Counted from the first letter of the stretch, positions 11,803 to 22,511 are shown. The stretch is DNA of 64,000 bases from Zoroaster sp. YZ-2022 (GCA_029582265.1 CM055837.1:4387148-4451147); one strand, 5' to 3'. Numbers and translations: made by a program. Notes: generated from the sequence alone by a model not told the origin.

Positions 11803-12372
11803 AGGCAGTGCACCATGTGAGGGCGGGGCCATTCGATTTGAAAACAGATCGAGTCTTGGGTACCGTAAATAAGGCAAAAAAAAAAAATGTTGATTTGCCC
11901 TCCACCGATCGACCCAAAAGTGCTGAAATCTCGGTCGTTTTTAAATTTTTTCCCTCGTCATTCATAGTCCTATTTATTAATGAAACTTACCTATTGTCTG
12001 TGTATAAAACAATACGTCTGATTTGTGAAATTTTCCACTTTTTTTTTACCGGTAAATTTACGGTACCCAAGACTCGGTCTACATGTTTTCAAATCGAATG
12101 GCCCCGCCCTCACATGGTGCACTGCCTTCGCACACACTGTGTGCCAGCGATTGCGACTCAAATCTACATGTTTTCCAATCGAATGGCCCCTCGCATGTTT
12201 CCACTGGCCGCTGCGTCAGCGATTGTGACTCAATCTACACGTTTTCAAATCAAATGGCCCTCACATGTTGTGCACTGGCTCCCCGCACTATGCGTGTGTC
12301 AACGATTGCGACTCGATCTACACGTTTTCAAATCGAATGGCCACTCACATGTTGCACGTTGAGCATTGCACG
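11803..12372. repeat. Foldback block with internal tandem repeats
   Basis: Positions 11803-11872 are the reverse complement of about 12055-12130, including GTACCCAAGACTCG and the Cys/Gly-free word TTCAAATCGAATGGCC. The right arm then continues as four tandem units carrying GTTTTCAAATCGAATGGCC (starts near 12084, 12170, 12241 and 12324; spacing 71-86 bp). Open frames across it are by-products of the repeats. Confidence 0.8.
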
Positions 12373-13072
12373 CAATATGGATGAATTTGCTGTGTCAATC
12401 TATGGAGGAAGACCTCCATGGTCAATCACAGCGAAAAGTACAACAAAAATGCTTGGGATACTTTTATTCTGAAGTAAAATTCCTTGCTGATAGGTATACA
12501 AATGAAAAACATGGTATATGGTTTCAGTTCCAATGCATTTCAATCTTAAAATGACAGTCGAGGAGGGAAGAAAAAGAAAAAAAATCCCGACCGACCGAGC
12601 CCTTCAAATATTTTCACTGGAGGGCAACTCAACAAATTTTTTTTTGGCCTAATATCGTACGATTAAAATTTCAGTATCGTCACCCCTATACTGTCACTTA
12701 GTGTCAGCCGGTCATATACATGCAATTCCCCAAAAAACGAACACTAGCATATGTAGAATTGTGTAAAGCCCAAGAATTTTAACTCCATTTATGCGGCAGT
12801 GGTTTATTACGACATGACATCATTCCCATCCTTTTTTGGCGGTTTGTTTATGTGTTTTTATATTGAAAAATTTCAATGTACTTAAATCATGGAGGAAGGA
12901 AATACAACTCATTACAAAAAGGACAAGAAACACAATCTAAAATTCCTCATAATTTTATTTCGTCAAGTCGAACAAAATAATCAAGTGAATGAGTTAAATT
13001 AAATTACAATAAAAAAAAAGTTAAGTAAAACTCGTAGCTTTGCAATGGTGAGGAGGATAAGTAAGACAAATT
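12373..13072. other. Non-coding stretch
   Basis: I see no gene. The word CATGGAGGAAGGAAAT at 12889 is of note because it reappears as both arms of a short hairpin at 54429-54463, so it is probably the end of a small transposon. Confidence 0.5.
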
Positions 13073-13264
13073 GCGGTGACACCATGTGAAATGCTCAATT
13101 AGTAGTAATGGTTCTGAAAAGAACTGGAGGTACAACTCAGCGTTTCGATCCGTATGCTCTGATTGTCCTGAGGGCGATCAGAGCATACTGATCAAACGTG
13201 AGTTGTACCCCAGTTCTTTCAGAACTAATTACTACTCAAATGAACATTTAATATGGTGTCACCA
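13073..13264. mobile_element. Foldback MITE, GGTGACACCAT family
   Basis: The two halves are reverse complements, from GGTGACACCATGTG on the left to ATGGTGTCACC on the right. The centre is a GATCAGAGCATACTGATC-type palindrome, with TTCTGAAAAGAACTGG in each arm. Related fragments lie at 36060-36160, 53580-53715, 56440-56605 and 62755-62895. No coding capacity is present. Confidence 0.85.
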
Positions 13265-14200
13265 CAAGTCTTAAAAAATTTAATTACAAAAAATTGCATA
13301 TAAAACTGTGTGAGCCAACATAAATAGAAAGCAATTAAAACAAGTTGACTAAGTAAAATATAAAACGACGATGTTAAGAGTAGTATAAATAGGGTCATAG
13401 GCTTTAAGTATTGTATATATTAACTTTGTGAAATAAACAAAATAAATATGAAAGTTTAATACAATAAATAATCACATAAAACTGGCACCAGGAACACTAC
13501 AAATATCTTGAGTTGACTCTACAGCGCCTTTTCCCTTCCTGCGGCTGGAATTCCCTTGTTGCCTTGACTTGTCCAATGGCATAGCCCTTCCAGCATTTCC
13601 TTGTTCTGTTAAAATAAATTAATATTTTCAATTAAAATGTGTTAATTTCAATTTCAGTTCAAAGTTGCAAGCTGACGATGGGTACTCTTTACCTTATGAT
13701 AGATTTGTATTGCTCTCTGATTATACGGTGAAAGAACATCAGTAACATGTTATATAATGACTTTCTAATTATATTATTATTTTTTTTAAATTCACAGTAA
13801 AACTGCAAACCGCGGTTTTTCCCGGCGGTAAGCCAACTAGCCAAAATTTAAAACCCCAAACGATCCTGATCTTCAGATAGTATCTACTGTGAATCGCGAT
13901 TTTGGCCAGCGAAATTGAGTTAATTAAAACCAGCGAATCAAAAAGGGTTTTGCGGACATGACATGTTCGACGCGACGGGCAAATTTGTTTATTTGAATGC
14001 TCGTTGCCGTCTGCGACGGACCCGTATACCGGTACCCAGCGCTCAATTAACTTCCGTGCGGGCGGAAAGTTCGGCGCTGATGGGTCGATCGCATGACGGC
14101 AACGAATGTTCGAAATAAACAATTTTGCCCGACAAAAACATGGCGCATATACCGTGAAAGGGTTTATTTTACTTACACACACACACAAATATTCACGTAC
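13265..14200. other. Non-coding stretch with a doubtful minus-strand exon
   Basis: This is AT-rich sequence to about 13470. On the minus strand a frame behind the acceptor TTTTAACAG (about 13610 downwards to about 13480) reads a Lys/Arg-rich peptide ending in ATG TGA. It could be a last exon, but its phase does not fit the putative first exon at 14201-14238, so no gene is called. Confidence 0.35.
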
Positions 14201-14310
14201 CAGTTGCAGATCAGAGACAAAGTTGTCAGTGCTGACATGGACGTCAATCCTAAGCGGGGACGGACTTTTCTTCTTTTGGCGCTAAAATGGCGGCCGCCGC
14301 CAAATAATTA
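14201..14310 (-). promoter_or_regulatory. Possible minus-strand promoter and first exon
   Basis: A CpG-richer patch contains GCCGCCATTTT on the minus strand, the YY1-type motif common just downstream of animal start sites. Some 45 bases further on is an ATG (14238-14236) opening a short frame that runs into a good donor CTG|GTACGTG at 14200. No following exon in the right phase was found. This may be a non-coding transcript start or chance. Confidence 0.25.
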
Positions 14311-14579
14311 CAACGTAACAGACTAGACTAAGCGTTCGCTCGTTTTAGGCACATTCCTGACTGGCGCGCGTACCCCAATTTCGAAATTCAGCCGGTTAAA
14401 TGCGGACTGCAGGCTGCGGTATGGGCACAACATGGACGATACTCTTTCGCGCATGGTTGAACAAACATTGACCGTTATGTCTCAGGCAAGTGGAGGCTTT
14501 TGTATTGGGATTATCTCTGTCAACAATGGATTAACTCACCACAGAGTTAATGAGCAAGCCCTCAGCAGATCTCAGAACA

Positions 14580-14741
14580 GGTACCGAGTTTTAACCACAC
14601 TTTAACCGAGACAATACAAAGGAATTTTTTAAAGGCGATTTAACCGTGCACTAAGACGGTTAAATTAAGGTTAAAATGTAGGGTACCCATATTTTAACCG
14701 TGTTTATTGAAATTTTAACCGAGCGAGATTTTCACAGTGTC
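14580..14741. repeat. AACCG-motif element, second copy
   Basis: In reverse complement it begins CACTGTGAAAATCTC and then carries repeated CGGTTAAA-type words, exactly as at 5628. It interrupts the protease reading frame of the neighbouring retroelement, supplying that frame's last few codons and its stop. Confidence 0.65.
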
Positions 14742-15104
14742 AAGAAGAATATAACCCTGGTGGGGAACATTCTGGCCTCCAGCGCCACCTACGAGAATAT
14801 TTGTCTCCTGTAGGACTTTAGACTTTAGAACAGGGTGCTGTGATACAAACTCGTCAGTAATTGTTGTCACCTGTGAGCCGGTGTCTATCAGTGCAGCACA
14901 CCTCTTTCCTGAAACTGTTATCTCAGTACTGTTCACTGGACCCACTAGTTGTTGCTCGTCTGGTTGTTCTCTCCCACTCGATTGGACGGGATTGGTGGTT
15001 GATTGGATTGTTGCAATTATAGGGCTCTTGTCGACCTCACCAACTGATTGCCCAGCATCAGTCGGTCCGACTAGTTTAAATGCTGTGGCTTTTGTTGAGT
15101 GCAT
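14715..15104 (-). pseudogene. pro: Retroelement protease (retropepsin) fragment
   Basis: The frame carries ALIDTGSQVT with the catalytic Asp-Thr-Gly (residues 74-76), the active-site loop of retroviral-type aspartic proteases. It overlaps the gag frame by 34 bases in the -1 frame and is almost certainly reached by ribosomal frameshifting at 15074-15080, not by its own ATG. The C-terminal codons derive from the AACCG element at 14741, so the pol region is cut off; no reverse transcriptase follows. It is a Ty3/gypsy-like LTR-element remnant by architecture, but the clade is not determined. Confidence 0.8.
15040..15080 (-). promoter_or_regulatory. Programmed -1 frameshift signal (gag-pro)
   Basis: On the minus strand the in-frame heptamer T TTA AAC (15080-15074) sits directly before the gag stop TAG. 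An 8-base spacer is followed by a 9-bp stem (15065-15057 with 15048-15040, one G-U pair) and an 8-base loop. Four loop bases, GGGC, could pair with GCCC at 15025-15022, giving an H-type pseudoknot. Slippage by -1 enters the protease frame. U UUA AAC is an established, highly efficient slippery sequence. Confidence 0.85.
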
Positions 15105-16267
15105 TGGCGGGCAAAATGTCCTACTTCACCACAACTGTAACACCTCCGGTCACGTCCTTCAGCAGCAAAATGGCGAGGTTGGTTCCTGTTGGGTTGCATG
15201 GGTTGGGGGCTCGGTCTATTTACATTATTGTGGAACTGCCTTGGGGGTCCTTGTCTCATGGCATTCTCAAGATGGTTTACACGCTGATCAAGAGAATGTT
15301 GCCCTTGCGCCACTTGATCGAGTACTGACATCTGTCGCATCATCATATTTGTTAGCTCTTCTAGTTGTTTGTTGGCGTCTGGTGCGGCCTGGAGGTTGGA
15401 TTGTGCCCGTTTCTCCTCTGTTGGCTTTGTTGATTTCTGGTTGTTTGAAGGAGAGCTTACTGCTTCTGCTGTGTGCTGATGGATGGAGTAGTATTTCTGC
15501 CTAGACTGTTGTACCAAGTCGAATTCCTCACTGATGATGTGCAGCTCTTTTCTCAGTGTCTTAAACTTCATAGATCGGGGCTGCATGGGAGCCAGACGTC
15601 TTCTCACTGCATCGTCGTGGAGGCCTGCCATATACTGAGTTGTAAGTAGAAGGTCTCGATCCTCACCGATCGAAATTGGCCGCCCTTGTCTCTGATTTAT
15701 ATCGTTGACATGCCTGAGAAGAGTTTCAAGAGCGATGGCATAATCAGTGGCTGTCTCACCTGTTCTTTGCCTCCTTGAAAAGAAAGCCGCTATTGGGGTG
15801 GCTGCGGCGCTACCCTCTCCAAACTCGTCGAGGAGTTCTGCAATGGCTTCTTCTGCAGTTGCGAAACCTCTGCTTTCCAAATTGAGCACTACGTCACGAG
15901 CATCTCCCTTCGTATGCCGCACTACCTCCTGGAACTGGACTCTGTCGGATTGTGGCCCTTTCACGTCCAGAAGATAGCGCATATCTCTGGCCCAGTCCTC
16001 TACTCGTACACCGTGTTTTGTGGAACTAGTTCCGCCGAAGGTTGGAACATCTTTCAGCTGGTGGGCTGTGTACATCCCGGCTCTGTGGGTCTCTGGGGTT
16101 GATTTTTCGAGCAGATCAAAATCCGCCATCAGTAGGGGGGAATGCTGGAAGTTTGGCCTGGGTTGAGGACCAGTTGTTGTCATTGGTTTCTGGTGACAGC
16201 TGGACATGAGTGATGTGTTTCCATGCCCATGAAAGGTGAGGTTGGTCGGGCACGGGGTTTCAGCCAT
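15071..16267 (-). CDS. gag: Retroelement Gag polyprotein, 398 codons
   Basis: This is an intact frame with a C-terminal CCHC zinc knuckle CYSCGEVGHFARQC (about residues 376-389), the nucleic-acid-binding motif of Gag nucleocapsids. The middle, with FGGTSS, EDWARDMRYLLD and QYMAGLHDD, looks like the helical capsid-type region of Ty3/gypsy Gag. A Gln/Pro-rich linker joins the two. The start ATG at 16267 is the first in the frame. No LTR or primer-binding site was recognised upstream, and pol is missing downstream. Gag is uninterrupted over 1.2 kb although its pol is lost, so the insertion may be recent or the gene may be retained; the sequence alone does not decide. It shows no sign of host promoter or introns. 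Confidence 0.88.
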   Translation of the reverse strand: MAETPCPTNLTFHGHGNTSLMSSCHQKPMTTTGPQPRPNFQHSPLLMADFDLLEKSTPETHRAGMYTAHQLKDVPTFGGTSSTKHGVRVEDWARDMRYLLDVKGPQSDRVQFQEVVRHTKGDARDVVLNLESRGFATAEEAIAELLDEFGEGSAAATPIAAFFSRRQRTGETATDYAIALETLLRHVNDINQRQGRPISIGEDRDLLLTTQYMAGLHDDAVRRRLAPMQPRSMKFKTLRKELHIISEEFDLVQQSRQKYYSIHQHTAEAVSSPSNNQKSTKPTEEKRAQSNLQAAPDANKQLEELTNMMMRQMSVLDQVAQGQHSLDQRVNHLENAMRQGPPRQFHNNVNRPSPQPMQPNRNQPRHFAAEGRDRRCYSCGEVGHFARQCTQQKPQHLN

Positions 16268-18865
16268 CCTGCACTGTAAAAGCTTTTCAAACTAAGAGCA
16301 CTGTGTTGGTTTTCTTTTTTAAAAAAAGGAGGAATCAAGTGAACCAGTAAATAAAAAAATTAAGTCCCAAACGTTTCGAGAAAAAAATTGGCTAAAATTC
16401 AAAAAAAGATTATTTATCATACCCGGATCTTCCACCAAAAAATGTAAACGTGAAAAATGGTACACTTGAATAAAATGGCGGGGATAGCTAAAATGATAGA
16501 AAAACCAAGATCTGATGATAAGGCGAACTTTTCTTCAAAACAAATTGGGACAAGTGAGAAAAATGTTTCTTTTAACCAAGAAAACTGAAAATGCAAATTT
16601 ATTAAACTCTTCTCAAATGACAACTCAGTAGAAACAAATCACCTTACTCTATTAACTCTAAATGAAACAATAAAATTCTTTCAATCCGGAAAATTCAATA
16701 GAAATCTAACTTGAATGAAACAGGTTCTAGAAAATAAATAGTTTTGGCTTCACTTAAAAAACTATAAAAAAAACAAAAAAACAAGACTTTCCTTATAAAA
16801 AAAATCCAAAACCAACACAGTGCTAATAGTGAATTACTTAAAAGTACATTCAGACAATAAAACCTGTAAATACAAAGAAAATACAAAAGAAACATGATTA
16901 AGAATACATGCTAAAGAAAATATGCATACAAATCATACATGTATCCTGTACAAAACTATGCCAGAGGACACTGATAAGAAAATCTTCACTCCAAGAACCT
17001 CTTAAATCTAAATAACAATGGAACTAGCCAAGTTAGCAGGGGATTAAGTAATAAAAACCAGTGATAAACTTGAAGAAGCTACACAACCCTATGGAAGTCA
17101 TTATGGATGCAAATCTCTAAAATAAACATCTTGAGAACAAAGAGTTGCACTGGCAAGGCATGGTCAATGAACCAAACAGGTACAGTGTACCTACACATGC
17201 ACTGAGGCAAAAGTTTGGTCACGGCACTGATAAAGTGTCTCCAAACTAAACCAAGAAAATAGCATATATATAAAAACACAAATACTCAAGGATGTCTTGC
17301 AAAACTAGCCTTAAAAATAACTTAACATACAATAAATTCTAAGAGAGTTCTAGCAAAACCACAAGTTTTCAAAAGCATAAATCTTTCAACAGTAACTCTT
17401 AGAAATTCTGAACAAAACTAACTTTGTAAATAAACTTTCTTTTGAAACCTACCAAAGGCAAAGAAATAGTTTCTACACTTTGAAAGTTTGATACAAAGCT
17501 TGTGATACATGTATCCTCAGAATAAAATAACCAACATAAAATAAGATAAAAAAGCAAACTTTAGCATTTCCAACCTCTGCTGAAATCCTTTAAACCACCA
17601 TAGCAAATCAAAATGAACTTAAGGTTCACTCATGACTTAGGTAATCTCAAGAAAAATGCACAATAAAGAAATACATATTTTATACAATGCAAAGAATAAG
17701 AAATTAAAAGAGAGACTCACCAGAATTATTGAGCAGCAAACTCTAAACAAAGGCAGCTGTGTCCATCACTTAAATAAAACATGTGGTTGCTGAGCTGCCA
17801 AACTGCTCACTACCCTTATGGCCTAATTAAGGTCTGTGCCAGTCAATACATAAACCGACTGAAGTCAGGAAACCATGGAAAAATAAAATGGTCTGGTGCA
17901 CTTAGCAATAAAAAGGTACTGCTCTTCCAGGGGGGCCACTCATCCAAAAATGTGTGGTAACTGAAGAATTTAAAAGGGCAGAAAATACATTCCCCTACAT
18001 ATACATACATGTATTATTCATTAAAAGTGTAACATGTAGACCTATGAACATTGTTCATTTACAACGCATGTTTTACACTCCCAAACATGACCCTCAATTA
18101 GAGCATAAAGTGAATGTCTGGATTATGATTTAAAAGTTATTCTGACTTACCAGCCAATGCTATAAAAAGTGCTTTTCCTTCCTAGCCAACTACCCTTGTA
18201 TCATTAGGCAAACGCCACTCAAACGGGTGGAATGTAAAAAATAATCTTCCCGCTGTCCACAAAAACGGCTACTTGTGGACCGCGAGTCGAACAAGCAAAA
18301 AAACACAGGTCAGCAACCTTTCTCATCCTCCCTGACCTTTTCCGTCAGAGTCCTTGTATGTAACCTTCCGCACCAACCAAGAACTACTTAACAGTTTAAA
18401 CGTTTAACTTACAATACATCAGAATTAAACGAATTGTTTACCCATAACATTTTGTAAGAGTAAAATGAACATTTTGTTGTCTTATAAAACTAACAAACTT
18501 TAAATGATCCGAGTAATATTGTGACCCCATGCTATTTTGTACATCGTACTCCAATATAGCTACGCCGACAATAAAATAAACAAGGATATGAAACCGACTG
18601 CTAAGGAGCAATAGCACCCCCTGTTGACATTGATAATTACTATTATTGTTTCATCATAAAATTCCATATCACTAGATTTGTTTGATACCATCATCAACTT
18701 TACACCAACTTAAGTAAGTTTTATGTAAATCTGAATATTTATGTTTATTAGGAATGACAAAGGTATACAATGCATTTAGCTGAAGAAAGCTGAAACAATG
18801 ACTGTTTGGGCTGTCAATTGTTTTAATATTACAAAAAAAATACAAAAAGAAATAAAATTAAATTA
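16268..18865. other. AT-rich non-coding stretch
   Basis: About 2.6 kb without a convincing open frame or known repeat. It lies 5' of gag on the minus strand, so a 5' LTR or leader would be expected here, but no TG...CA long terminal repeat pair could be identified by eye. Confidence 0.5.
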
Positions 18866-18920
18866 CTGCCTTGGCGTAGCAGGGTGGATATGTGCGCGCT
18901 ACAAATCTTTATTATTATTA
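18866..18920 (+). mobile_element. SINE/LINE 3' end (second ATT-tail family)
   Basis: A fragment with AGCAGGGTGGATATGTGCGC followed by ATCTTTATTATTATTA. The same 3' end occurs at 50705, 55802 (minus), 57175 (minus) and 59070. The 5' part is missing. Confidence 0.7.
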
Positions 18921-19112
18921 ACTCACTGACTTGCCAAATTTAAACCCCAAATACAAGTTTCTAAAGAAGCTGAGGTGTAATTTAGTTGGCTTCATGCCTT
19001 ATGGAAAGTTTGTTACAACATTGAGAAATGAAATATGAACTACATGTATGTAAATTGTACCATGTGACCAGCAAGATAGATTGCCATTCAACATCATCCA
19101 AGTTGGATGATA

Positions 19113-19726
19113 TTATACAATGTGATATATCTTGACTGAGTACCAGTCAGCTACAGCTAACTGTTTCCCATCTGATGTGAATGTGATTCCACGTGGTTCA
19201 TACAGACCCTTAGCAATGCAGCTGATAAATCTCCCATTGGGATCATAGTGGTGAATATGACCAGTGTTAGGATCATTGCACATTGCAATGTATAAACCTG
19301 ATGTGTCACAGCATACACCTGTGCAGTATTTGACTTTCTGACCATCAATTGTTGGTGTTATGGTGAATAGTTCAGAACCATTGTTATCAATGACAGCCAC
19401 GTGTTGTTGATCTAAACCACTGACCACCACTCTGCCACTGTTGTCTACAGCCAAGAAGTAGGGTCGTGTAGTGACTGCCATGGTGTCAATTAGTCCACCA
19501 TCAGTGGACCTGTGCTCAGTCACTACCATTCTCTCTACATCGCCCACAAGGATGTTACCATCCTTCTTGGCTGTAAGACCTGTGATGTTCACATCAGTCT
19601 TACCGACCTCATTCAGTGGCAGGGTGGTGAACTGAAATGATGTACCATCCTCCTTGTACATGTTGACTTGGCCGGTGGCATCTGCTACTACTAAGTGATT
19701 ATGGACACTTGCAATGTCAAGTGGAC
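19113..19726 (-). CDS. TRIM-NHL protein, C-terminal exon (NHL beta-propeller)
   Basis: The last coding exon has repeated blades of the type LDIASVHNHLVVAD, YFLAVDNSGRVVVSGL and PRGITFTSDGKQLAVADW, as in NHL beta-propellers that bind RNA or protein substrates. The acceptor is TAATACAG at 19727-19730 and the stop is TAA at 19115-19113. Its entry phase (two bases completing TGT, Cys) matches the donor at 20340 exactly. The family (TRIM2/TRIM3/TRIM71-like) acts as cytoplasmic E3 ubiquitin ligases, but no specific orthologue is claimed, since invertebrates carry many lineage-specific TRIM-NHL genes. Confidence 0.85.
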
Positions 19727-20340
19727 CTGTATTAGAAAAAACAAATAAGAACACATTTTTAAGTGAAAACTGCATCATAAATGTCATGTATCAAATGCAT
19801 GTATCATACATTTCTATTATAGTGGATAATTGTTATTTTGTTTTATATTTTCATTTATTCTGAGTGAATACATTTGAATGTGGAAATACATCACACCATC
19901 CACTATAGCCTCATTCTGTAGAATTATATTCTGTAATATGAACTGTGAACAATGCAATTCAAAATCACTATTGATAATACATGTTGTTCCTGATCAATTA
20001 AATATTGCATGAGCTTTAGACAAAATATTATTTAATTAAATATATTATGCTCATAAAATGAAAATTTATGAAGACTTGGAAGAATTTCTCTGGGATATAT
20101 ATTATTTGTAAGAGTATTGCAAATATTCTGATTACCAGTATCATGTATAATGTTACATATAATGTTTCATAAATTTAATGAAATAATTATTTTTTAGTAC
20201 ATGTACACATTCATTGACTAGAACACTTGTGTTAGTTTAAGTGGGTGAATTTGGCATCACTTTTAAATATGTTTTTGTACTGAATGTCTGCAGTTGTCAA
20301 AACCACATTGTGTATGTATAGTAGTGTGTGATACACTTAC
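19727..20340 (-). other. Intron of the TRIM-NHL gene
   Basis: An AT-rich intron bounded by GTAAGT (20340-20335, minus strand) and TACAG (19731-19727). Nothing else was recognised in it. Confidence 0.7.
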
Positions 20341-21631
20341 ATGCTTTCATGTCAATGGTTCTATGGTGTTGACCTGTACTGCTGTAGATTACTACTCGTC
20401 TGTTGTCAAGGTCTGTCACAGCAAGCTGATCATGTTGATGAGCAGCAATGCCAAAAGCCCCAGTGAATTCTGTACGTCCACGTCCTAGCTTGCCAAACTC
20501 ATGACTTAGCTCCCACTTGCTGTCTTCCAGCTCCAGCTCACCCAGACTGATATCACCAACCCTCTTACTCTGATTGATCCGCAGATATGAAAGTCTGCCA
20601 TCAATCAGGAGGAATGATGACTGGTCAGTGATCTCAAGTCATTACTGATGATGGGATACAGTGACAGAAGTCACTGTCTGTTGCTGTATTTGTAACATCA
20701 TTGGCCGTGTCCAGAGAATGTTGTTTCCTTTGTAGCATCATACCCACTGCTTTCTCATGCTCATCAAATGCTGCCATACGATCCTGTTCAAGGGTCTTGA
20801 TGGCATCAATCATCTTATTCTCCTCAGCTGTAACCTTTGCTCTGATCTGATCTGCTGTCTCCTTCACCTCTTTCATGGTTGTTATGACTTTGTCTCTGAA
20901 TTCTTGCTTAGCTTGAGATGAAGCTGCCAAAGATTTTTCCAGTTCCTTTATTTCTGTGTGGCAAACTGGCAAGATATCTTTCATTGCCTTCTTGTATTTC
21001 AGAGAAGCTTCTGCAATGTCAATGTACTGATGCTCAGGGTGACGATGGTCCATAACAGTACAGTCTCCACAGATTAAGACTTGACATGTTTCACAGTAGA
21101 ATCGATTGATTGCTCCCTTGTGTTTGTGACATGTAGAAGCCTCTTCTGGTCTTGTCACTGTTGCCTTACCCTTACGTATGTCCTCCAGTGTAGCTACATT
21201 GTGATTGGATATTGCTTTGCCCATAGATGTATCTTTTTGCAGTTAGAGCAGATATTTTGGGCACAGTCAAGACATCGATGAAGAGCCTCATTGCCTCCAT
21301 CACATAACTCACAGAGTGGCTTGGAGTTACCTGAACAGGCAACCTTCTCTTGTATTGATACCTCATCTACGATGGCAATCAAGTGAAAATTGGTTTTGAG
21401 TCCCTGAATGCCCGTCGATGGAATGAGAATCTTCTGACGACAAACAGGACAAGGAATGTTTGGAGTGCGTCTGCAGGTTGTGTCCCAGTATTCATCTAAA
21501 CAGGCCTCACAGAAACTATGAGAACAATCCAGTATTTTGGGTTGCTTGTATCGGTCATGGCATATGCCACACTCAAGATGATACCGGCTTATCTTCTGCA
21601 GGGCTCCTAATTCTCCAGTACTGGTAGCCAT
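20341..21631 (-). CDS. TRIM-NHL protein, N-terminal exon with three frame breaks
   Basis: From ATG at 21631 it reads a C3HC4 RING (C21, C24, C36, H38, C41, C44, C61, C64), a type-1 B-box (CELC to CSNCKKIH) and a type-2 B-box (CHKHKG to DHRHPEHQ). Next come a coiled coil (about KYKKAMKD to KQHSLD) and the first NHL blade up to RTIDMKA. RING plus B-box marks an E3 ubiquitin ligase. The reading frame slips at about 21215, 20652 and 20630, each time as if one base were missing. The third slip restores the frame that splices correctly into the NHL exon. Either this is a young pseudogene or the assembly has indel errors. Domain content is otherwise intact. Confidence 0.8.
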
Positions 21632-21915
21632 TTTATTCTGTTAACAAATTAATAAGAATTCAAAAAGACTGGGTTAATGGTCACTGATGATGAAGTCATT
21701 TATGATCATTGGTTTACCTTAAACTTACTTGAATCACAAAATAATACACAAGGGACAAGTTTTACCAATTTTGTTTGTCAATAAAAATAAATTGACTACA
21801 GCAGGATCAAAACATCCGCTTTACAGGATAACCATATTGACACTCAACAGTGAACTAAAATGTATGCATGTATAGAGCAATAGATAATTGGCATAAGTGG
21901 ACCGCCCACCAACAT
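21632..21915. other. Upstream of the TRIM-NHL gene
   Basis: AT-rich sequence with no recognisable promoter element. The 45 bases before 21916 recur before 22345 and so belong to a repeat. Confidence 0.4.
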
Positions 21916-21985
21916 AGGGGCTGGTTAGCTCAGTTTGTAGAGCCCTCGTATGGTAATCGAGAGGTCGATTACTGTACGATAATAA
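21916..21985 (+). repeat. tRNA-like repeat, truncated copy
   Basis: GGCTGGTTAGCTCAG begins a tRNA-like fold with D-arm and an anticodon arm whose loop would read GGT (Thr). The T-arm is lost and the copy runs into the AT microsatellite. Its 5' flank is shared with the copy at 22345. Confidence 0.6.
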
Positions 21986-22140
21986 TATATATATATATAT
22001 ATATAATATATAATAATATATATATATATATATAATATATAATAATATATATATATATATATAATATATAATAATATATATATAATAATATATATTTAAT
22101 ATATAATATAATATATATTTAATATATAATAATATATAAA
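21977..22140. repeat. AT-rich tandem repeat
   Basis: Tandem (AT)n blocks are joined by AATATATAATAAT spacers, with a period of roughly 38 bases that repeats at least three times. The tract is of microsatellite type. Confidence 0.9.
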
Positions 22141-22344
22141 TCTCCATATAAATCTACTTTGTGTACAATCACATAAAAGGCTTGTGTCCCGTTAATTGTG
22201 TGATCCCCGCTACTGCCGTTACCCGAGTTGTTAGCATCTGACCGGGGCTTGATCCCTGGCTACTCGGCAGATATGATTTGGCCTCTGACCTGGCCCCATA
22301 GAGTAATAGATAATTGGCATAAGTGGACCGCCCGCCAACACAGG

Positions 22345-22417
22345 GGCTGGTTAGCTCATTTGGTAGAGCGCTCGTACGGTATTCGAGAGGTCGCGGGTTC
22401 GAGTCCGGCATCAGCCA
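22345..22417 (+). tRNA. tRNA-Thr(GGT)-like sequence, probably a pseudogene or SINE head
   Basis: A 73-base cloverleaf can be drawn: 7-bp acceptor stem with one G-U, D-stem GCTC/GAGC, anticodon loop ACGGTAT (anticodon GGT), and T-arm with GGTTCGAGTCC as B-box. Against a functional gene are C instead of U at position 33, a T-T mismatch in the anticodon stem, a G-G mismatch in the T-stem, and an imperfect A-box. A second damaged copy lies 430 bases upstream with the same flank. Confidence 0.4.
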
Positions 22418-22448
22418 ATTTTTCTTTGCTCGCTACCCGTTCATAAAT

Positions 22449-22460
22449 ATATGTATATAT

Positions 22461-22511
<51 letters not shown>

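Noticed and set aside
14881..15504. 207-codon plus-strand frame
   Set aside because: It is antisense to gag and protease, whose zinc knuckle and Asp-Thr-Gly motif are on the minus strand.
16420..16440. Possible primer-binding site (TGGTGGAAGATCCGGG on the minus strand)
   Set aside because: It starts with TGG, but no CA-ending LTR precedes it and I know no animal tRNA end that fits.
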